A DNA stretch of 64,000 bases from Blastocatellia bacterium (GTDB lineage: Bacteria > Acidobacteriota > Blastocatellia > UBA7656), in NCBI GenBank assembly GCA_035275065.1, contig DATENM010000028.1:103893-167892 (forward strand), read 5' to 3'. This document shows positions 25,501 through 33,783 of this stretch, piece after piece (the first letter of the stretch is position 1; every line of letters starts with the position of its first letter). The position numbers were made by a program, and so were the translations under genes. Under the pieces are notes generated by a model, which worked only from the letters and a program-made list of their open reading frames with translations, was not told the DNA's origin and did not search any database.

Positions 25501-25592
25501 TCAGCGATATGAACGCGTTGACGCCCGAGCAACATCAGGGAGCAAACTTTGGCTCGCTCTTGCAAGCACTGGAAGCTCGGCTGGCGGACTAA
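22515..25592 (+). CDS. LRR-Roc-COR-TIR protein (ROCO family, immune-type)
   Basis: The 1025-residue protein contains, in order: leucine-rich repeats (about 30-310, LPASLANLSELESIDLSNN type); a Roc GTPase (about 335-500) with P-loop GEAGAGKT at 344-351, a G3-like WDFGGQE and a G4-like NEKQD; a COR-like domain (about 510-700); a winged-helix-like middle; a Cys-rich CNCEVC segment near 765; and a C-terminal TIR domain (844-990). The TIR starts EVFVSYAW and has the candidate NADase glutamate E916 in SCMFEM. ROCO proteins are GTP-controlled dimers; bacterial TIR domains in such fusions are candidate antiphage NADases. No partner gene is adjacent, so a single-gene sensor-effector is inferred. The LRR-coding part is clearly more AT-rich than the rest. 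Confidence 0.88.
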   Translation: MADTQSIQEKAREIIERARREQSKELELADYWLGGKLEEIPDEIFDLHHLETLSLYGQNIREVPERIRELANLKQLNLIGNPIEKVPDIPGLALDWNGYLRCRKNLSRQNVTWIWIGIDDKPSLAIEPQLQRELALLPNLRNLSLIPYNFLEGKIYRPAREILDLIDHLGQFHLLETLGFYKVALKDMPAGIRNLKSLQELSISEAGIGEVPDWLGELRHLRYLGLSRNDLRTLPASLANLSELESIDLSNNRFTEIPEVVFQIRNLRGLSLFRFKDSRSSIKQVPAKILQLQKLEHFSVSGQPIETPPLEVVNKGVEAIKNYWRQQQETGIDYLCEAKLIILGEAGAGKTTIAKKIKNPDYQLESQEPSTEGIDVIRWSFPAAIRVKRDAGEELHQTDFKVNIWDFGGQEIYHSTHQFFLTRRSLYVLVADDRKEDTDFNYWLHAVELLSDRSPLLIVQNEKQDRQRDIDIGNLRARFPNLRDAFRTNLATKRGLVELERAIRQELERLSHIGTPLPKTWAQVRTALENDPRNYISLDEYLAICQENGFKRRDDKLQLSGYLHDLGICLHFQDDPVLKNTIILKPKWGTDAVYSVLDDRTVLNNRGRFGPDDLARIWSDEQYASMRDELLRLMMRFQLCYQLPDTEAYIAPQLLSPTRSAYEWDNRDGLVVRYDYDFMPKGILTRFIVAVNHLIADQSLVWKSGVILAREGARAEVIEDYPRRKITVRVNGADSRGLLAIVDDQLERIHAAFRRLKYDKFLPCNCEVCQTRDEPFAYPLSELKDFAAQGDKIQCRVSRKLVDAGYLIRDVLPSAARSFREFAGQPLGFRHETGPPVEPAPRKEVFVSYAWTEESTAIVDQLQTAFKGRDIVLVRDKNNMQYKDSIRDFMRRIGRGKGIVVVLSKNYLESKSCMFEMTEIAERGDIRDRVFPIVLEDAKIHHAIDRLRYIKFWEQQREELDAEMKEVSGEYLQGIREELDLFAKIRNTIAHIVDTLSDMNALTPEQHQGANFGSLLQALEARLAD

Positions 25593-25670
25593 GAGTCCGC
25601 TTGACGCCCCCTGCCCGATTAATTGACTTCGCCTGCGGAAGTGGATAGACTCGCTTGCCGCAAACCGCTT

Positions 25671-26255
25671 ATGAATCGCAGAGACTCGCTCAAAGGGCTG
25701 GGCTTACTGGTCGGGGGAAATCTATTGGCCCCCTCGCTGCTCGCCAGCTTTTTACAAACCGCCACCGCGATCAAAGAAGGAAAAGAAAAATGGCAGCCGC
25801 GCTTGCTCTCTGCCGAGCAGGCCGCGCTGCTGCCGGAACTGGTCGAAGTCATCATCCCCACGACCGATACGCCGGGGGCGAAAGCGGCGCTGGTTCATGT
25901 CTTTGTTGATCTGTACGCCGCCGACTGTTATCCGAAGGCGCAGCAGGAACTCTTCCTCAAGGGGTTGGACACGCTCGACGACGTGAGCCGCAAGCAAGCG
26001 GGCCGCGCCTTTTTGAAATTATCCGCAGCCGAGCGGCTCGGCCTGCTCAAACAGTTGGAGAAGGCGAGCTGGGAAAGCAATGAAGCGGTCGAACAGTCCT
26101 TCGTTCGCATGTTGAAGAACCTGACGCTGATGGGCTTTTTCTGCTCGCAGCCCGGCGCCACCAGGGCCGCCGAGTACCAGCGGTCGCCCGGCCCCTTTGA
26201 AGGTTGCACGGACCTCAAGCCCGGACAAAAAGCCGACGCGCTGCCGTTCATCTAA
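25671..26255 (+). CDS. Gluconate 2-dehydrogenase subunit 3-like protein, Tat-exported
   Basis: The 194-residue product starts at ATG 25671 with a twin-arginine signal (NRRDSLKGLGLLVGGNLLAP). It continues as the small subunit-3 family, recognised from LLPELVEVIIPTTDTPGAKAALVHVFVD and the FFCSQPGATRAAEY region. Such subunits accompany membrane-bound GMC-type or molybdenum sugar dehydrogenases and carry them through Tat by hitch-hiking. The GMC oxidoreductase starts 24 bases downstream, a classic two-gene unit. The cytochrome c subunit sometimes found next to it is absent here. Confidence 0.85.
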   Translation: MNRRDSLKGLGLLVGGNLLAPSLLASFLQTATAIKEGKEKWQPRLLSAEQAALLPELVEVIIPTTDTPGAKAALVHVFVDLYAADCYPKAQQELFLKGLDTLDDVSRKQAGRAFLKLSAAERLGLLKQLEKASWESNEAVEQSFVRMLKNLTLMGFFCSQPGATRAAEYQRSPGPFEGCTDLKPGQKADALPFI

Positions 26256-26278
26256 GCCTCGATTGGAGACGCACACTG

Positions 26279-27964
26279 ATGTCCGCAAAAGACGCGAACA
26301 CCTATGACGCCATCGTCGTCGGCTCCGGCATGTCGGGCGGCTGGGCGGCAAAGGAATTGACCGAGAGGGGCTTGAAAACCCTCGTCCTTGAACGCGGACG
26401 CCACGTCGAACATATCAAAGATTACCCGACCGCCGATAAAGACCCCTGGAATCTGCCATACGGCAACGAGCTGACCGTCAGAGATCAGGAAGAGTATTTC
26501 ATTCAGAAGAAAGTCTACAACTTTAAGCAGGACACCAAGCACTTCTTCGTCAAAGACACGGATCATCCTTATCAGCAGATCAAGCCCTTCAACTGGATGC
26601 GCGGCTATCAGACTGGCGGCAAATCATTGATGTGGTCGCGCCATTGTTTCCGCTGGAGCGACCTCGACTTTGAAGCCAATGCCAGAGAAGGCATCGGCAT
26701 TGACTGGCCCATACGCTACCGCGACATCGCGCCCTGGTATGACCACGTCGAAGAGTTCGTCGGCGTCAGCGGCGAGAATGCCGGTCTCGCGCAACTGCCC
26801 GACGGGCGGTTGCTGCCACCGCTGGAGATGAACTGCCTTGAGCGCCATGTGAAAGCGCGCATCGCCGATCACTACAGGGATCGCCGCATGATCGTCGCCC
26901 GCGTCGCGGTGCTGACCCGCCCGCACAATGGCCGCGGCCGCTGCCGTTCGCGCAACATGTGCGCCAGGGGTTGTCCCTACGGCGCATACTTCAGCAGCAA
27001 CTCGGCGACGCTGCCGGCGGCGTCAAAGACCGGCAATATGACGCTCAGGCCCTTCTCCATCGTTCACAGCCTGATTTATGACGCCGAGAAAAAGCGCGCC
27101 ACAGGCGTCCGCGTCATCGATGCCGAAACCAAAAAGACATATGAGTACTTTGCCCGGATCATCTTCCTCAACGCCGGGACGTTGAACACGACGCTGATTC
27201 TGATGAACTCGACATCGAGTCATTTCCCCGAAGGCTTCGCCAATTCCAGCGGCGTCCTCGGCCACTACCTCATGGATCATCAGGAAGCGGGCGGCGCCAT
27301 CGGCGTCTACGATGGCTTTCAGGATAAGTATTACCGTGGCCGCAAGCCCAACGGCATGTACATTCCGCGTTTCCGCAATCTCATAGACAAGCGCGCGGAT
27401 TACCTGCGCGGCTTCGCCTATGAAGCTTATTCGGGGCGAGAAAACTGGCAGAGAGGTTTCTCCCGGCTAGGGATGGGCGCGGATTTCAAGAACGAGATGG
27501 CGCGGCCCGGCGCGTGGTCTATGCTGCTGGTCGGTTATGGCGAGTGTCTGCCTGACGACAAAAATCGCGTCACGCTGAACAAAGACGAGCGCGACCAGTG
27601 GGGATTGCCGACGCTCAACCTGGACATGCGATACGGCGAAAACGAGTTGACCATGCGCAAAGACATGCAAGCCTCAGCCGAAGAAATGCTGGCGGTCGCC
27701 GGATTGAAGGAGATCAGATCTTTGCAGTTGGAGCCAGTCCCCGGCGGCTGCATTCATGAGATGGGCACCGCGCGCATGGGACACGACCCGAAGACCTCTG
27801 TGTTGAACCGCTTCAATCAATGCTGGGACGCACTGAACGTGTTCATCACGGATGGCTCTTGCATGGTCTCGACAGCCTGCCAGAACCCGTCGCTGACTTA
27901 CATGGCGTTGACGGCGCGTGCCTGCGACTACGCCGTGCAAGAGCTGAAGCGCGGCAACCTTTAA
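26279..27964 (+). CDS. GMC oxidoreductase (gluconate/choline dehydrogenase-like)
   Basis: The 561-residue flavoprotein starts at ATG 26279 with GGAG upstream. The FAD-binding GSGMSGGWAAKELTERG is at about 15-31, and the GMC signature region GGKSLMWSRHCFRW is near 130. A Cys motif MCARGCPYG near 235 resembles that of periplasmic GMC dehydrogenases. The C-terminal SNPSLTYMALTARA-like block (NPSLTYMALT) closes the FAD fold, with the active-site His-Glu region IHEMGTARMGHDP. It likely oxidises a sugar, sugar acid or alcohol in the periplasm together with the subunit-3 protein. The substrate is unknown. Confidence 0.87.
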   Translation: MSAKDANTYDAIVVGSGMSGGWAAKELTERGLKTLVLERGRHVEHIKDYPTADKDPWNLPYGNELTVRDQEEYFIQKKVYNFKQDTKHFFVKDTDHPYQQIKPFNWMRGYQTGGKSLMWSRHCFRWSDLDFEANAREGIGIDWPIRYRDIAPWYDHVEEFVGVSGENAGLAQLPDGRLLPPLEMNCLERHVKARIADHYRDRRMIVARVAVLTRPHNGRGRCRSRNMCARGCPYGAYFSSNSATLPAASKTGNMTLRPFSIVHSLIYDAEKKRATGVRVIDAETKKTYEYFARIIFLNAGTLNTTLILMNSTSSHFPEGFANSSGVLGHYLMDHQEAGGAIGVYDGFQDKYYRGRKPNGMYIPRFRNLIDKRADYLRGFAYEAYSGRENWQRGFSRLGMGADFKNEMARPGAWSMLLVGYGECLPDDKNRVTLNKDERDQWGLPTLNLDMRYGENELTMRKDMQASAEEMLAVAGLKEIRSLQLEPVPGGCIHEMGTARMGHDPKTSVLNRFNQCWDALNVFITDGSCMVSTACQNPSLTYMALTARACDYAVQELKRGNL

Positions 27965-27980
27965 CCTCCAGCCTGAACGA

Positions 27981-29390
27981 TCACACGTCGAAGTACATCT
28001 GGAATTCGAGCGGGTGCGGGCGCATGCGCACCGGGTCTACTTCCTTCTGGCGTTTGTAACTAATCCAACGCTCGATCAGCGCCTCGCTGAAGACGTCGCC
28101 TTTGAGCAGGAAGTCATGATCGGCTTCGAGCGCGTCGAGCGCCCGGTCGAGCGAGCCGGGCAGCGTCGGCACGTTCTGCAACTCCTCCGGCGACAGGTCA
28201 TAAATATCTTTGTCTAACGGCTCGCCCGGAGCGATGCGGTTCTGGATGCCGTCGAGCCCCGCCATCATCATCGCCGCAAACGCCAGATAAGGATTGCACG
28301 ACGGATCGGGGAAGCGCACCTCAAGCCGCTTGGCGCCCGCCGACTGCGAATACATCGGGATGCGGATGGCCGCCGAGCGGTTGCGCCGCGAGTAGGCCAG
28401 ATTGACCGGCGCTTCATAGCCCGGCACCAGCCGCTTATAACTGTTCGTCGTCGGCGCCACCAGCGCCGCCAGCGCCGCCGCGTGCTTGAGGATGCCGCCG
28501 GCATAATGCAACGCCATCTCGGAAAGCCCGGCGTAACCATCACCCGCAAACAGCGCGCGGTCGCCTTTCCACAGCGACTGGTGACAATGCATGCCGCTGC
28601 CGTTGTCGCCAAACATCGGCTTCGGCATGAAGGTTGCCGCCTTGCCGTAATAGAATGCCGTGTTCTTGACGATGTACTTGAAGACCATGACGTTGTCGGC
28701 GGTGCCGAGCAGCGTATCGAAGCGGAAATCGATTTCGCACTGACCGCCGCTAGCGACTTCGTGGTGATGCATCTCCGGCTTGAGGCCGACGGTTTCGAGG
28801 TTCTGCACGATGTCCGAGCGCAGGTCGTGCAAGGAATCAACCGGCGGCAGCGGCACGTAGCCTTCTTTGTGACGCACGCGGTAGCCGAGATTGTCTTCCG
28901 GGCGGCCCGAATTCCACAGACCTTCCGCCGAGTCGAAGCGGTAACCGGCGCTGTTCGCCTCGTTGTGATAGCTGACGTGATCGAAGATGAAGAACTCGGC
29001 TTCGGGGCCGAAGTAACAGGCTTCGGCGATGCCTGTGAAGCGCAGATAGCTTTCGGCGCGCGCCGCTACCGAGCGCGGGTCGAGCTGGTAGCCTTCCTTG
29101 GTCAGCGGGTCAACGACATTGGCAAACATGGTCAGCGTCGGCTCTTCAAAAAAGGGATCGACCCAGAAGCGCGAAGGGTCGGGCATCAACAGCATGTCCG
29201 ATTCGTTGATTGACGCCCAGCCGCGCAGGCTCGACGCGTCAAAGCCGATGCCGGAATCGAACGTCGCTTCGTTGAACGCGCCGATGGGGATCGTCACGTG
29301 ATGCCAGGTGCCGGGCAGATCCGTGAAGCGCAGGTCAACGAATTTTATCTGCTCGTCAACCGCGTACTGCATGACTCGTTTGGGATCCAT
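27981..29390 (-). CDS. glnA: Glutamine synthetase type I (GSI-beta)
   Basis: The 469-residue enzyme makes glutamine from glutamate, ammonia and ATP. Conserved blocks are FDASSLRGW (residue 48 region), the metal/ATP segments [26 protein letters not shown] and NRSAAIRIP, and [22 protein letters not shown]. The adenylylation tyrosine is present at Y397 (DIYDLSPEE), the same position as in enterobacterial GS. Activity is therefore probably controlled by an adenylyltransferase encoded elsewhere. ATG 29390 has AAGGAG upstream; the longer frame to 29570 is the heptamer repeat and not coding. It converges on the GMC gene with a 16-base gap. Confidence 0.97.
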   Translation of the reverse strand: MDPKRVMQYAVDEQIKFVDLRFTDLPGTWHHVTIPIGAFNEATFDSGIGFDASSLRGWASINESDMLLMPDPSRFWVDPFFEEPTLTMFANVVDPLTKEGYQLDPRSVAARAESYLRFTGIAEACYFGPEAEFFIFDHVSYHNEANSAGYRFDSAEGLWNSGRPEDNLGYRVRHKEGYVPLPPVDSLHDLRSDIVQNLETVGLKPEMHHHEVASGGQCEIDFRFDTLLGTADNVMVFKYIVKNTAFYYGKAATFMPKPMFGDNGSGMHCHQSLWKGDRALFAGDGYAGLSEMALHYAGGILKHAAALAALVAPTTNSYKRLVPGYEAPVNLAYSRRNRSAAIRIPMYSQSAGAKRLEVRFPDPSCNPYLAFAAMMMAGLDGIQNRIAPGEPLDKDIYDLSPEELQNVPTLPGSLDRALDALEADHDFLLKGDVFSEALIERWISYKRQKEVDPVRMRPHPLEFQMYFDV

Positions 29391-29468
29391 TTTCGTCGCT
29401 CCTTTGTCCGTCGTGCGGGATATGAATTTAATGGCGTGCGTCTCTAAGCAGTCAGCATAAGGCAACGA

Positions 29469-29595
29469 AGTGACAAGTGACAAGTGACGAGTAGAAAGTG
29501 ATGAGTGACGAGTAGAAAGTGACGAGCGATGAGAAGGTGCTTGGGATACCGCGCTTGCCGTACCCATCACTCATTACTCATCACTCATCACTTTC
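29469..29595. repeat. Heptamer inverted-repeat hairpin (unit GTGACAA/GTGACGA)
   Basis: About nine imperfect 7-base units (29469-29534) face about four complementary units (29563-29595). The right arm overlaps the end of the S4 gene. The locus lies upstream of glnA and could affect S4 transcript end or glnA promoter spacing. Confidence 0.65.
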
Positions 29596-29859
29596 CTGAG
29601 TCTCGTAGGATTCGCTGCCGATGGTTTCGTAGAGCGTGGCGGCTTGCGCTTTCGCGGGAGGTTTCAGCGGTACAGTGGCGACCCGCACTGTAGTCAGGCG
29701 CCCGCGCTGGCGGATGACGATCTCGTCGCCGACGCGGACTTCGCGGGCGCTCTTGGCCGGGGTGCCGTTCAGGCGCACCGCTCCGGCTTCGCACATCTGC
29801 TGCGCCAGGGTGCGGCGCGGCACCAGGCGCGAGTACTTCAAGAAGAGATCGAGGCGCAT
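29581..29859 (-). CDS. S4-domain RNA-binding protein (RqcP/Hsp15-like)
   Basis: From ATG 29859 the product is 92 residues, a single S4 domain: MRLDLFLKYSRLVPRRTLAQQMCEAGAVRLNG with the basic VRVGDEIVIR strand. Members bind structured rRNA or tRNA; RqcP and Hsp15 act on stalled 50S subunits. An upstream extension to 29934 lacks a ribosome site. It is the last gene of the isomerase unit, and its stop codon lies in a heptamer repeat arm. Confidence 0.75.
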   Translation of the reverse strand: MRLDLFLKYSRLVPRRTLAQQMCEAGAVRLNGTPAKSAREVRVGDEIVIRQRGRLTTVRVATVPLKPPAKAQAATLYETIGSESYETQESDE

Positions 29860-29962
29860 CTTTGGCGACGCGGCGAAGGCGCGACGCGGCGGCGCGGCGA
29901 TGAATTGCGCAAGCCCGGTGGCGGCCTCAAGCAATCAATCGCCGCGCCGCCGCGTCGCCGCG

Positions 29963-30988
29963 TCACTCCTTCTGGGCTTTCGCCTGCGCCGGCAGGTAGC
30001 CTTTGGCGACTTCGACGAAGGCGTCTTCGCGCAGCTTCTTCAGGTACTTTTTGCGCGCCTCTTCGGCGCGATCCATGGTCGCGGCGCGGGCGACCATCTC
30101 CTGTACTTCTTTATCGTCGTAGGGGCGCACGGTGGCGGCTTTGAGGGCGTCTACGCGGATGATCTGGAAGCCGTCCTGCACGCGGATCGGCTCGGTCACG
30201 TCGCCGGCCTTCAGCGACGAGACGGCGGCGGCGATCTCTTCTTTCAACTCGTCGGGACGGAAGGTGCCGAGCTTGCCATCCTGGGCGCGCGAGGCGCGGG
30301 TCACCGGCGTGTTGGTCTTGACCGCTTCCGCAAAGTTGCCGCCGGCGCGCATCTCGGCGACGACCCGGCGGGCGCGCTGCTCGACTTCAGCCGCCGTGTG
30401 GCCTTCGAGCGGGATGAAGATTTCCGACAGCGTCACCTCACCGGGGACAACCAGCTTGTCTTTGTTCTTCTCGTAGAAATCGCGCTTCTCTTTTTCAGAC
30501 AGCCGCTGATAGATCGGCACCAGCACTTCGCGCTGCACGACGTACTGTTGCTGCAAGCGGCGGCGCAACGAGTTGCGAGCATTTTCGGGGTCAACCCCCT
30601 GGTTGCGCATCGCCTGTTCTAACTCGGCCAACGTCTTGAGCTGGCTCTCCTTCATGATCTGCAACATCTGCTGGTTGACTTCGGCCTCGACGTCAATGCC
30701 GAGCTCTTTGGCTTTCTGTTCGAGCAGCAGGTCTTCGATCATCATATCGAGCACGGTCGGGCGGAGCTTCTCAAACTCGGCGTTGACCTCCGCCTCGCTC
30801 TTGCCCTGCATCTGCCGGCGCAGCTCTTCTTTGAAGGATTCGAGCGACGCCAGGTAATCGGTGCGCGTAATAATGTCGTTATTGACACGGGCGACGATCT
30901 CGTTGACGAGTTCGGCCTCCTGGGCGCGCGCGGCGGTCGCAAGCCCCAATATGCACGCCAGAGCTAAAGCAGTGACTACTAATTTCAT
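29963..30988 (-). CDS. SurA-like peptidyl-prolyl isomerase (periplasmic chaperone)
   Basis: The 341-residue product has a signal peptide (MKLVVTALALACILGLATAARAQ), a SurA N-terminal chaperone domain (about 25-190, IVARVNNDIITRTDYLASLESFKEEL) and one parvulin domain (about 200-300, VTLSEIFIPLEGH ... GGNFAEAVKTNTP ... DGFQIIRVDAL). It probably escorts outer-membrane proteins through the periplasm. The ORF extension to 31078 is heptamer-repeat DNA and is rejected as start. It lies in a row with a second isomerase and an S4 protein. Confidence 0.88.
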   Translation of the reverse strand: MKLVVTALALACILGLATAARAQEAELVNEIVARVNNDIITRTDYLASLESFKEELRRQMQGKSEAEVNAEFEKLRPTVLDMMIEDLLLEQKAKELGIDVEAEVNQQMLQIMKESQLKTLAELEQAMRNQGVDPENARNSLRRRLQQQYVVQREVLVPIYQRLSEKEKRDFYEKNKDKLVVPGEVTLSEIFIPLEGHTAAEVEQRARRVVAEMRAGGNFAEAVKTNTPVTRASRAQDGKLGTFRPDELKEEIAAAVSSLKAGDVTEPIRVQDGFQIIRVDALKAATVRPYDDKEVQEMVARAATMDRAEEARKKYLKKLREDAFVEVAKGYLPAQAKAQKE

Positions 30989-31007
30989 ACTGCACATCCT
31001 CTCAACA

Positions 31008-31095
31008 GTTAATGACGAACGTTGAAGAATGAATGATGAGTGAGAAAAATCTTGCCCTCTTAATTCACCCTTCGTCATTCATTGTTCATCGTTTG
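31008..31095. repeat. Degenerate heptamer inverted repeat (unit near GAATGAC)
   Basis: Left units (about 31010-31044) and right complementary units (about 31065-31095) are imperfect copies around GAATGAC/GTCATTC with about 20 bases between. It separates the two isomerase genes. Confidence 0.5.
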
Positions 31096-31117
31096 ATTCG
31101 GGCTGGTTGCGTAAAGT

Positions 31118-32044
31118 TCAATTATGCCTGAGTTGGCCCGCGTATGTGAAGCCTAGAGTGGCGTCGTTGATCTGAATGCTGGCTTTTTCGAGCATTTGCG
31201 CGAGCGCCGCGTCAATGGCCTGTTGATTCCTTTGCGCGATCAGCTCCTCTGTGAGCCGGGCGCGGCGGTCGTCGAGCTGGGCGCGGCGCTCTTCGGGGGC
31301 GTGCGGCTGGATGCGCTGTTCGAGCTTGAAGAGATGAAAGCCATAGCCCGATTCGACGACCGGGCTGAGGTCGCCGGGGTGGAGCGGTTTAATTGCGTTT
31401 TCGAGAATGTCGGGCAACTGCCCTTCGTCATAGCGGCTGAGGCCGCCGGCTTCGGCGTTCGGCGCGTCCGAGTGCAGCCGCGCCAGCGCCGCAAAATCAC
31501 GCTTGCCCTCGGTCAGCTCGCGGCGCAAGCGCTCGGCCTCGTCGCGCGTCTGCACGCGAATCTCGCGCACCAGAAAGCCGGGCCTATCCGTCAGCCGCGA
31601 CTGGTTCTGTTCAAGGTATCGCTGCGCTTCTTCAGGCGTCACGCGCACGTTACGCAGCACGACCTGGCGGTAATACTTATCGATGAGCAGGTCACGCCGC
31701 ATCTCTTCGCGCGAATCGCCGGCGGCCAACAGCGCGCGCAGTTGCGGGTTCTCTTGCGCCGCCTGCTCGACTTCGACCTCGGCGACCGTCAGCCCCGCGC
31801 GCTCGGCTTCGGCGAGCAGCAGCCGGCGGCGCAAATATTCGTCGAGCATCTGGCTGCGCAACAGGTCGGCGCTATCATTGCCGGAAACTTCGCCGAGCTT
31901 GGCCGCCACGAAATGCTCGAACTCGGCGCGGTGAACCTCTTCGCCGTTGACCGTGGCAATGACCGGCGAGCGATCCGCGTTCTTCTTACAGGCTGCCGCC
32001 AGCGCCAGCAGGCAGCAAATAAAGATGACCAGCTTGCGTCCCAT
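31118..32044 (-). CDS. Lipoprotein peptidyl-prolyl isomerase (parvulin/SurA-like)
   Basis: The 308-residue product has a lipoprotein signal with lipobox LAAAC at about residue 19. A SurA-type N-terminal domain (about 28-150, VIATVNGEEVHRAEFEHFVAAKLGEV) is followed by a parvulin domain (about 150-250, VREIRVQTRDEAERLRREL ... DFAALARLHSDAPNAEAGGLSRY ... ESGYGFHLFKLE). It likely sits in a membrane facing the periplasm as a folding factor. It is paralogous to the next gene and in the same direction. Confidence 0.87.
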   Translation of the reverse strand: MGRKLVIFICCLLALAAACKKNADRSPVIATVNGEEVHRAEFEHFVAAKLGEVSGNDSADLLRSQMLDEYLRRRLLLAEAERAGLTVAEVEVEQAAQENPQLRALLAAGDSREEMRRDLLIDKYYRQVVLRNVRVTPEEAQRYLEQNQSRLTDRPGFLVREIRVQTRDEAERLRRELTEGKRDFAALARLHSDAPNAEAGGLSRYDEGQLPDILENAIKPLHPGDLSPVVESGYGFHLFKLEQRIQPHAPEERRAQLDDRRARLTEELIAQRNQQAIDAALAQMLEKASIQINDATLGFTYAGQLRHN

Positions 32045-32209
32045 GCACAGGATGGTTTAACAGGTCGTGCGGCTGATTTCAACGCCGGCGCACCCACCGC
32101 GCGGCGAGGGTCGCTGTGACCGCTCGACCGCGCGACTTTCAAGCGCCCGGACGAATTTCCGCTGCTCACGGCTCCCTCTGGGCGCGCTTGCTTCGCCAAC
32201 CCCACACGC

Positions 32210-32505
32210 GGCTGCCCGATGCCGCCGCGTCGTTTGGGTTCAGCGAAGATGGCTGTGCCTGCGACTCAAGATGGTCGCTGGTGAGTTGCGGCGGCTTGAC
32301 GCCAAGGCGCTTGCCCGCAAAGGTGGCGCAGCAGTCCCCGAACAGCAGATGGCCGTCGAGGTCGTAGACGTTGATGTCGACGACGCCGGTGAATTGGTCG
32401 CCGGCGCTGTTCAGCGTGACGGTGGCGTGCTCTTCCTCGCTGGCGACTTGCTGAAAGTGCTCGTCGAAATCCTGTAGGAAGTAGGTGATCGTAAATTGCG
32501 ATCCG
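32210..32505 (-). pseudogene. Possible C-terminal fragment of a minus-strand gene
   Basis: The minus-strand frame across this stretch reads like real protein (FLQDFDEHFQQVASEEE, then VVDINVYDLDGHLLFGDCC). It has no start: its 5' side runs into the truncated TPR gene at about 32,500. No stop is evident at a natural end either; the frame stays open into the isomerase gene. Not recognised. Together with the TPR fragment it suggests a deletion scar. The rest of the 32,045-32,495 gap shows nothing else. Confidence 0.35.
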
Positions 32506-33740
32506 CCGGCGTGCTCCCCTTTGCGACCCAGGACCCGCTCGAAGCCGGGCAGGCGCTCAAAGTGGACGCGGTGCTTGATGGCAGCATTCAGCAGGCGGCG
32601 GGCCGCGTGCGGGTGACGTTGCGGCTGTTGCAGGTCGCGGACGGCAAGGCGCTATGGACGTATCAATGCGACGAATACTGCACAGACCTCTTCGCCTTGC
32701 AGGATACCATCTCGCAGAAAGTGACCGAGGCGCTGGCCCTGAAGCTGACCGGCGACGAGCGTACACGGCTGCTGAAACGCTACACCGACAACGCTGACGC
32801 CTACCAGGCTTATCTCAAAGGCCGCTACTACTATAATCGCATCAACGAAGACGACCTCAACAAAGCGGTTGAGTCCTTCCAGCAGGCGCTCCGCCTAGAC
32901 CCTGACGACGCGCTGGCCGATGCCGGACTGTCGGCGGTTTACGCCTGGGGGACGCAGTTTTACTGGCGTGCGCGCGAGGCCATGCCCAGGGCGCGCGAGA
33001 TGGCCGAGCGGGCGCGGGCGCTCGACGAGCAACTGGCCGAGGCGCATGCCGCGCTTGGGCGCGTGTATGCCTATTATCACTGGGACTACGCGGCAGCAGA
33101 GCGCGAATTCAAGCGCGCGCTTGAGCTCAACCCCGGATCGGCTGACGCGCATTTGTGGTATGGCGAATACCTCGCTTTGATGGGACGCTTTGAAGAATCC
33201 GTCGCCGCGATGAAACGTGCCGCGCAGCTCGACCCGCTGACGCCCTTCGTGGTGATTCATCCGGGATTCCCCTCCTACCTTGCGGGTCGCTACGACGAGG
33301 CGATTGCCTACGCTCAGAAGGGACTCGAAATAGACCCGAACGTGCGGATGATCCACATTGACCTCGGCCTCTGTTACGCGATGAAAGGGGACGCTGTCAG
33401 GAGCATTGCCGAGCTACAGCGGGCGATTGAGTTAGGCGACCACAGCCCGGCGGCGCAAACCAATCTCGCCTTCGCCTACGCGCGAGCCGGCGACCGCGCC
33501 ACCGCCCAACAGAAGCTCAAGCAAGCCCTGAGCTCGGCCAACGGTTACGTCGTGCCCTACTTTGTGGCGACCGTCTACGCCGCGCTGGGCGACCGCGAGC
33601 AGGCGTTCGCGTGGCTGGAACGGGCTTACACTGAGCGCAGCAATTACCTGGCATGGCTGAAGACCGACCCGCGTTTGAATGACTTGCGCGCCGACCCGCG
33701 CTTCGCCGACTTGTTGCGGCGCGTCGGATTCGTGCAGTGA
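32496..33740 (+). pseudogene. TPR protein lacking its N-terminal part (FlgO-like domain plus TPRs)
   Basis: The 414-residue frame starts at a TTG without a ribosome site, in the middle of a FlgO-like domain (VLPFATQDPLEAG ... LKVDAVLDGSIQ). It continues with a run of TPR units (about 100-390, AVESFQQALRLDPDDALADAGLSAVYAW type). Complete relatives begin with a winged-helix DNA-binding or Ser/Thr kinase domain, a membrane span and the first half of the FlgO-like domain. All of that is missing: a stop lies 18 bases upstream at 32477-32479. The gene is thus probably a remnant, although the TPR part is intact and could still be made. Confidence 0.65.
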
Positions 33741-33783
33741 GTGAATCGTGTCGCTGAGGGCGCTTCGCCGTTGCGCTCGCCGT

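Noticed and set aside
29391..29570. Upstream extension of glnA to 29570
   Set aside because: The extension translates a heptamer repeat and lacks homology; ATG 29390 has a good ribosome site and matches the usual glutamine synthetase start.
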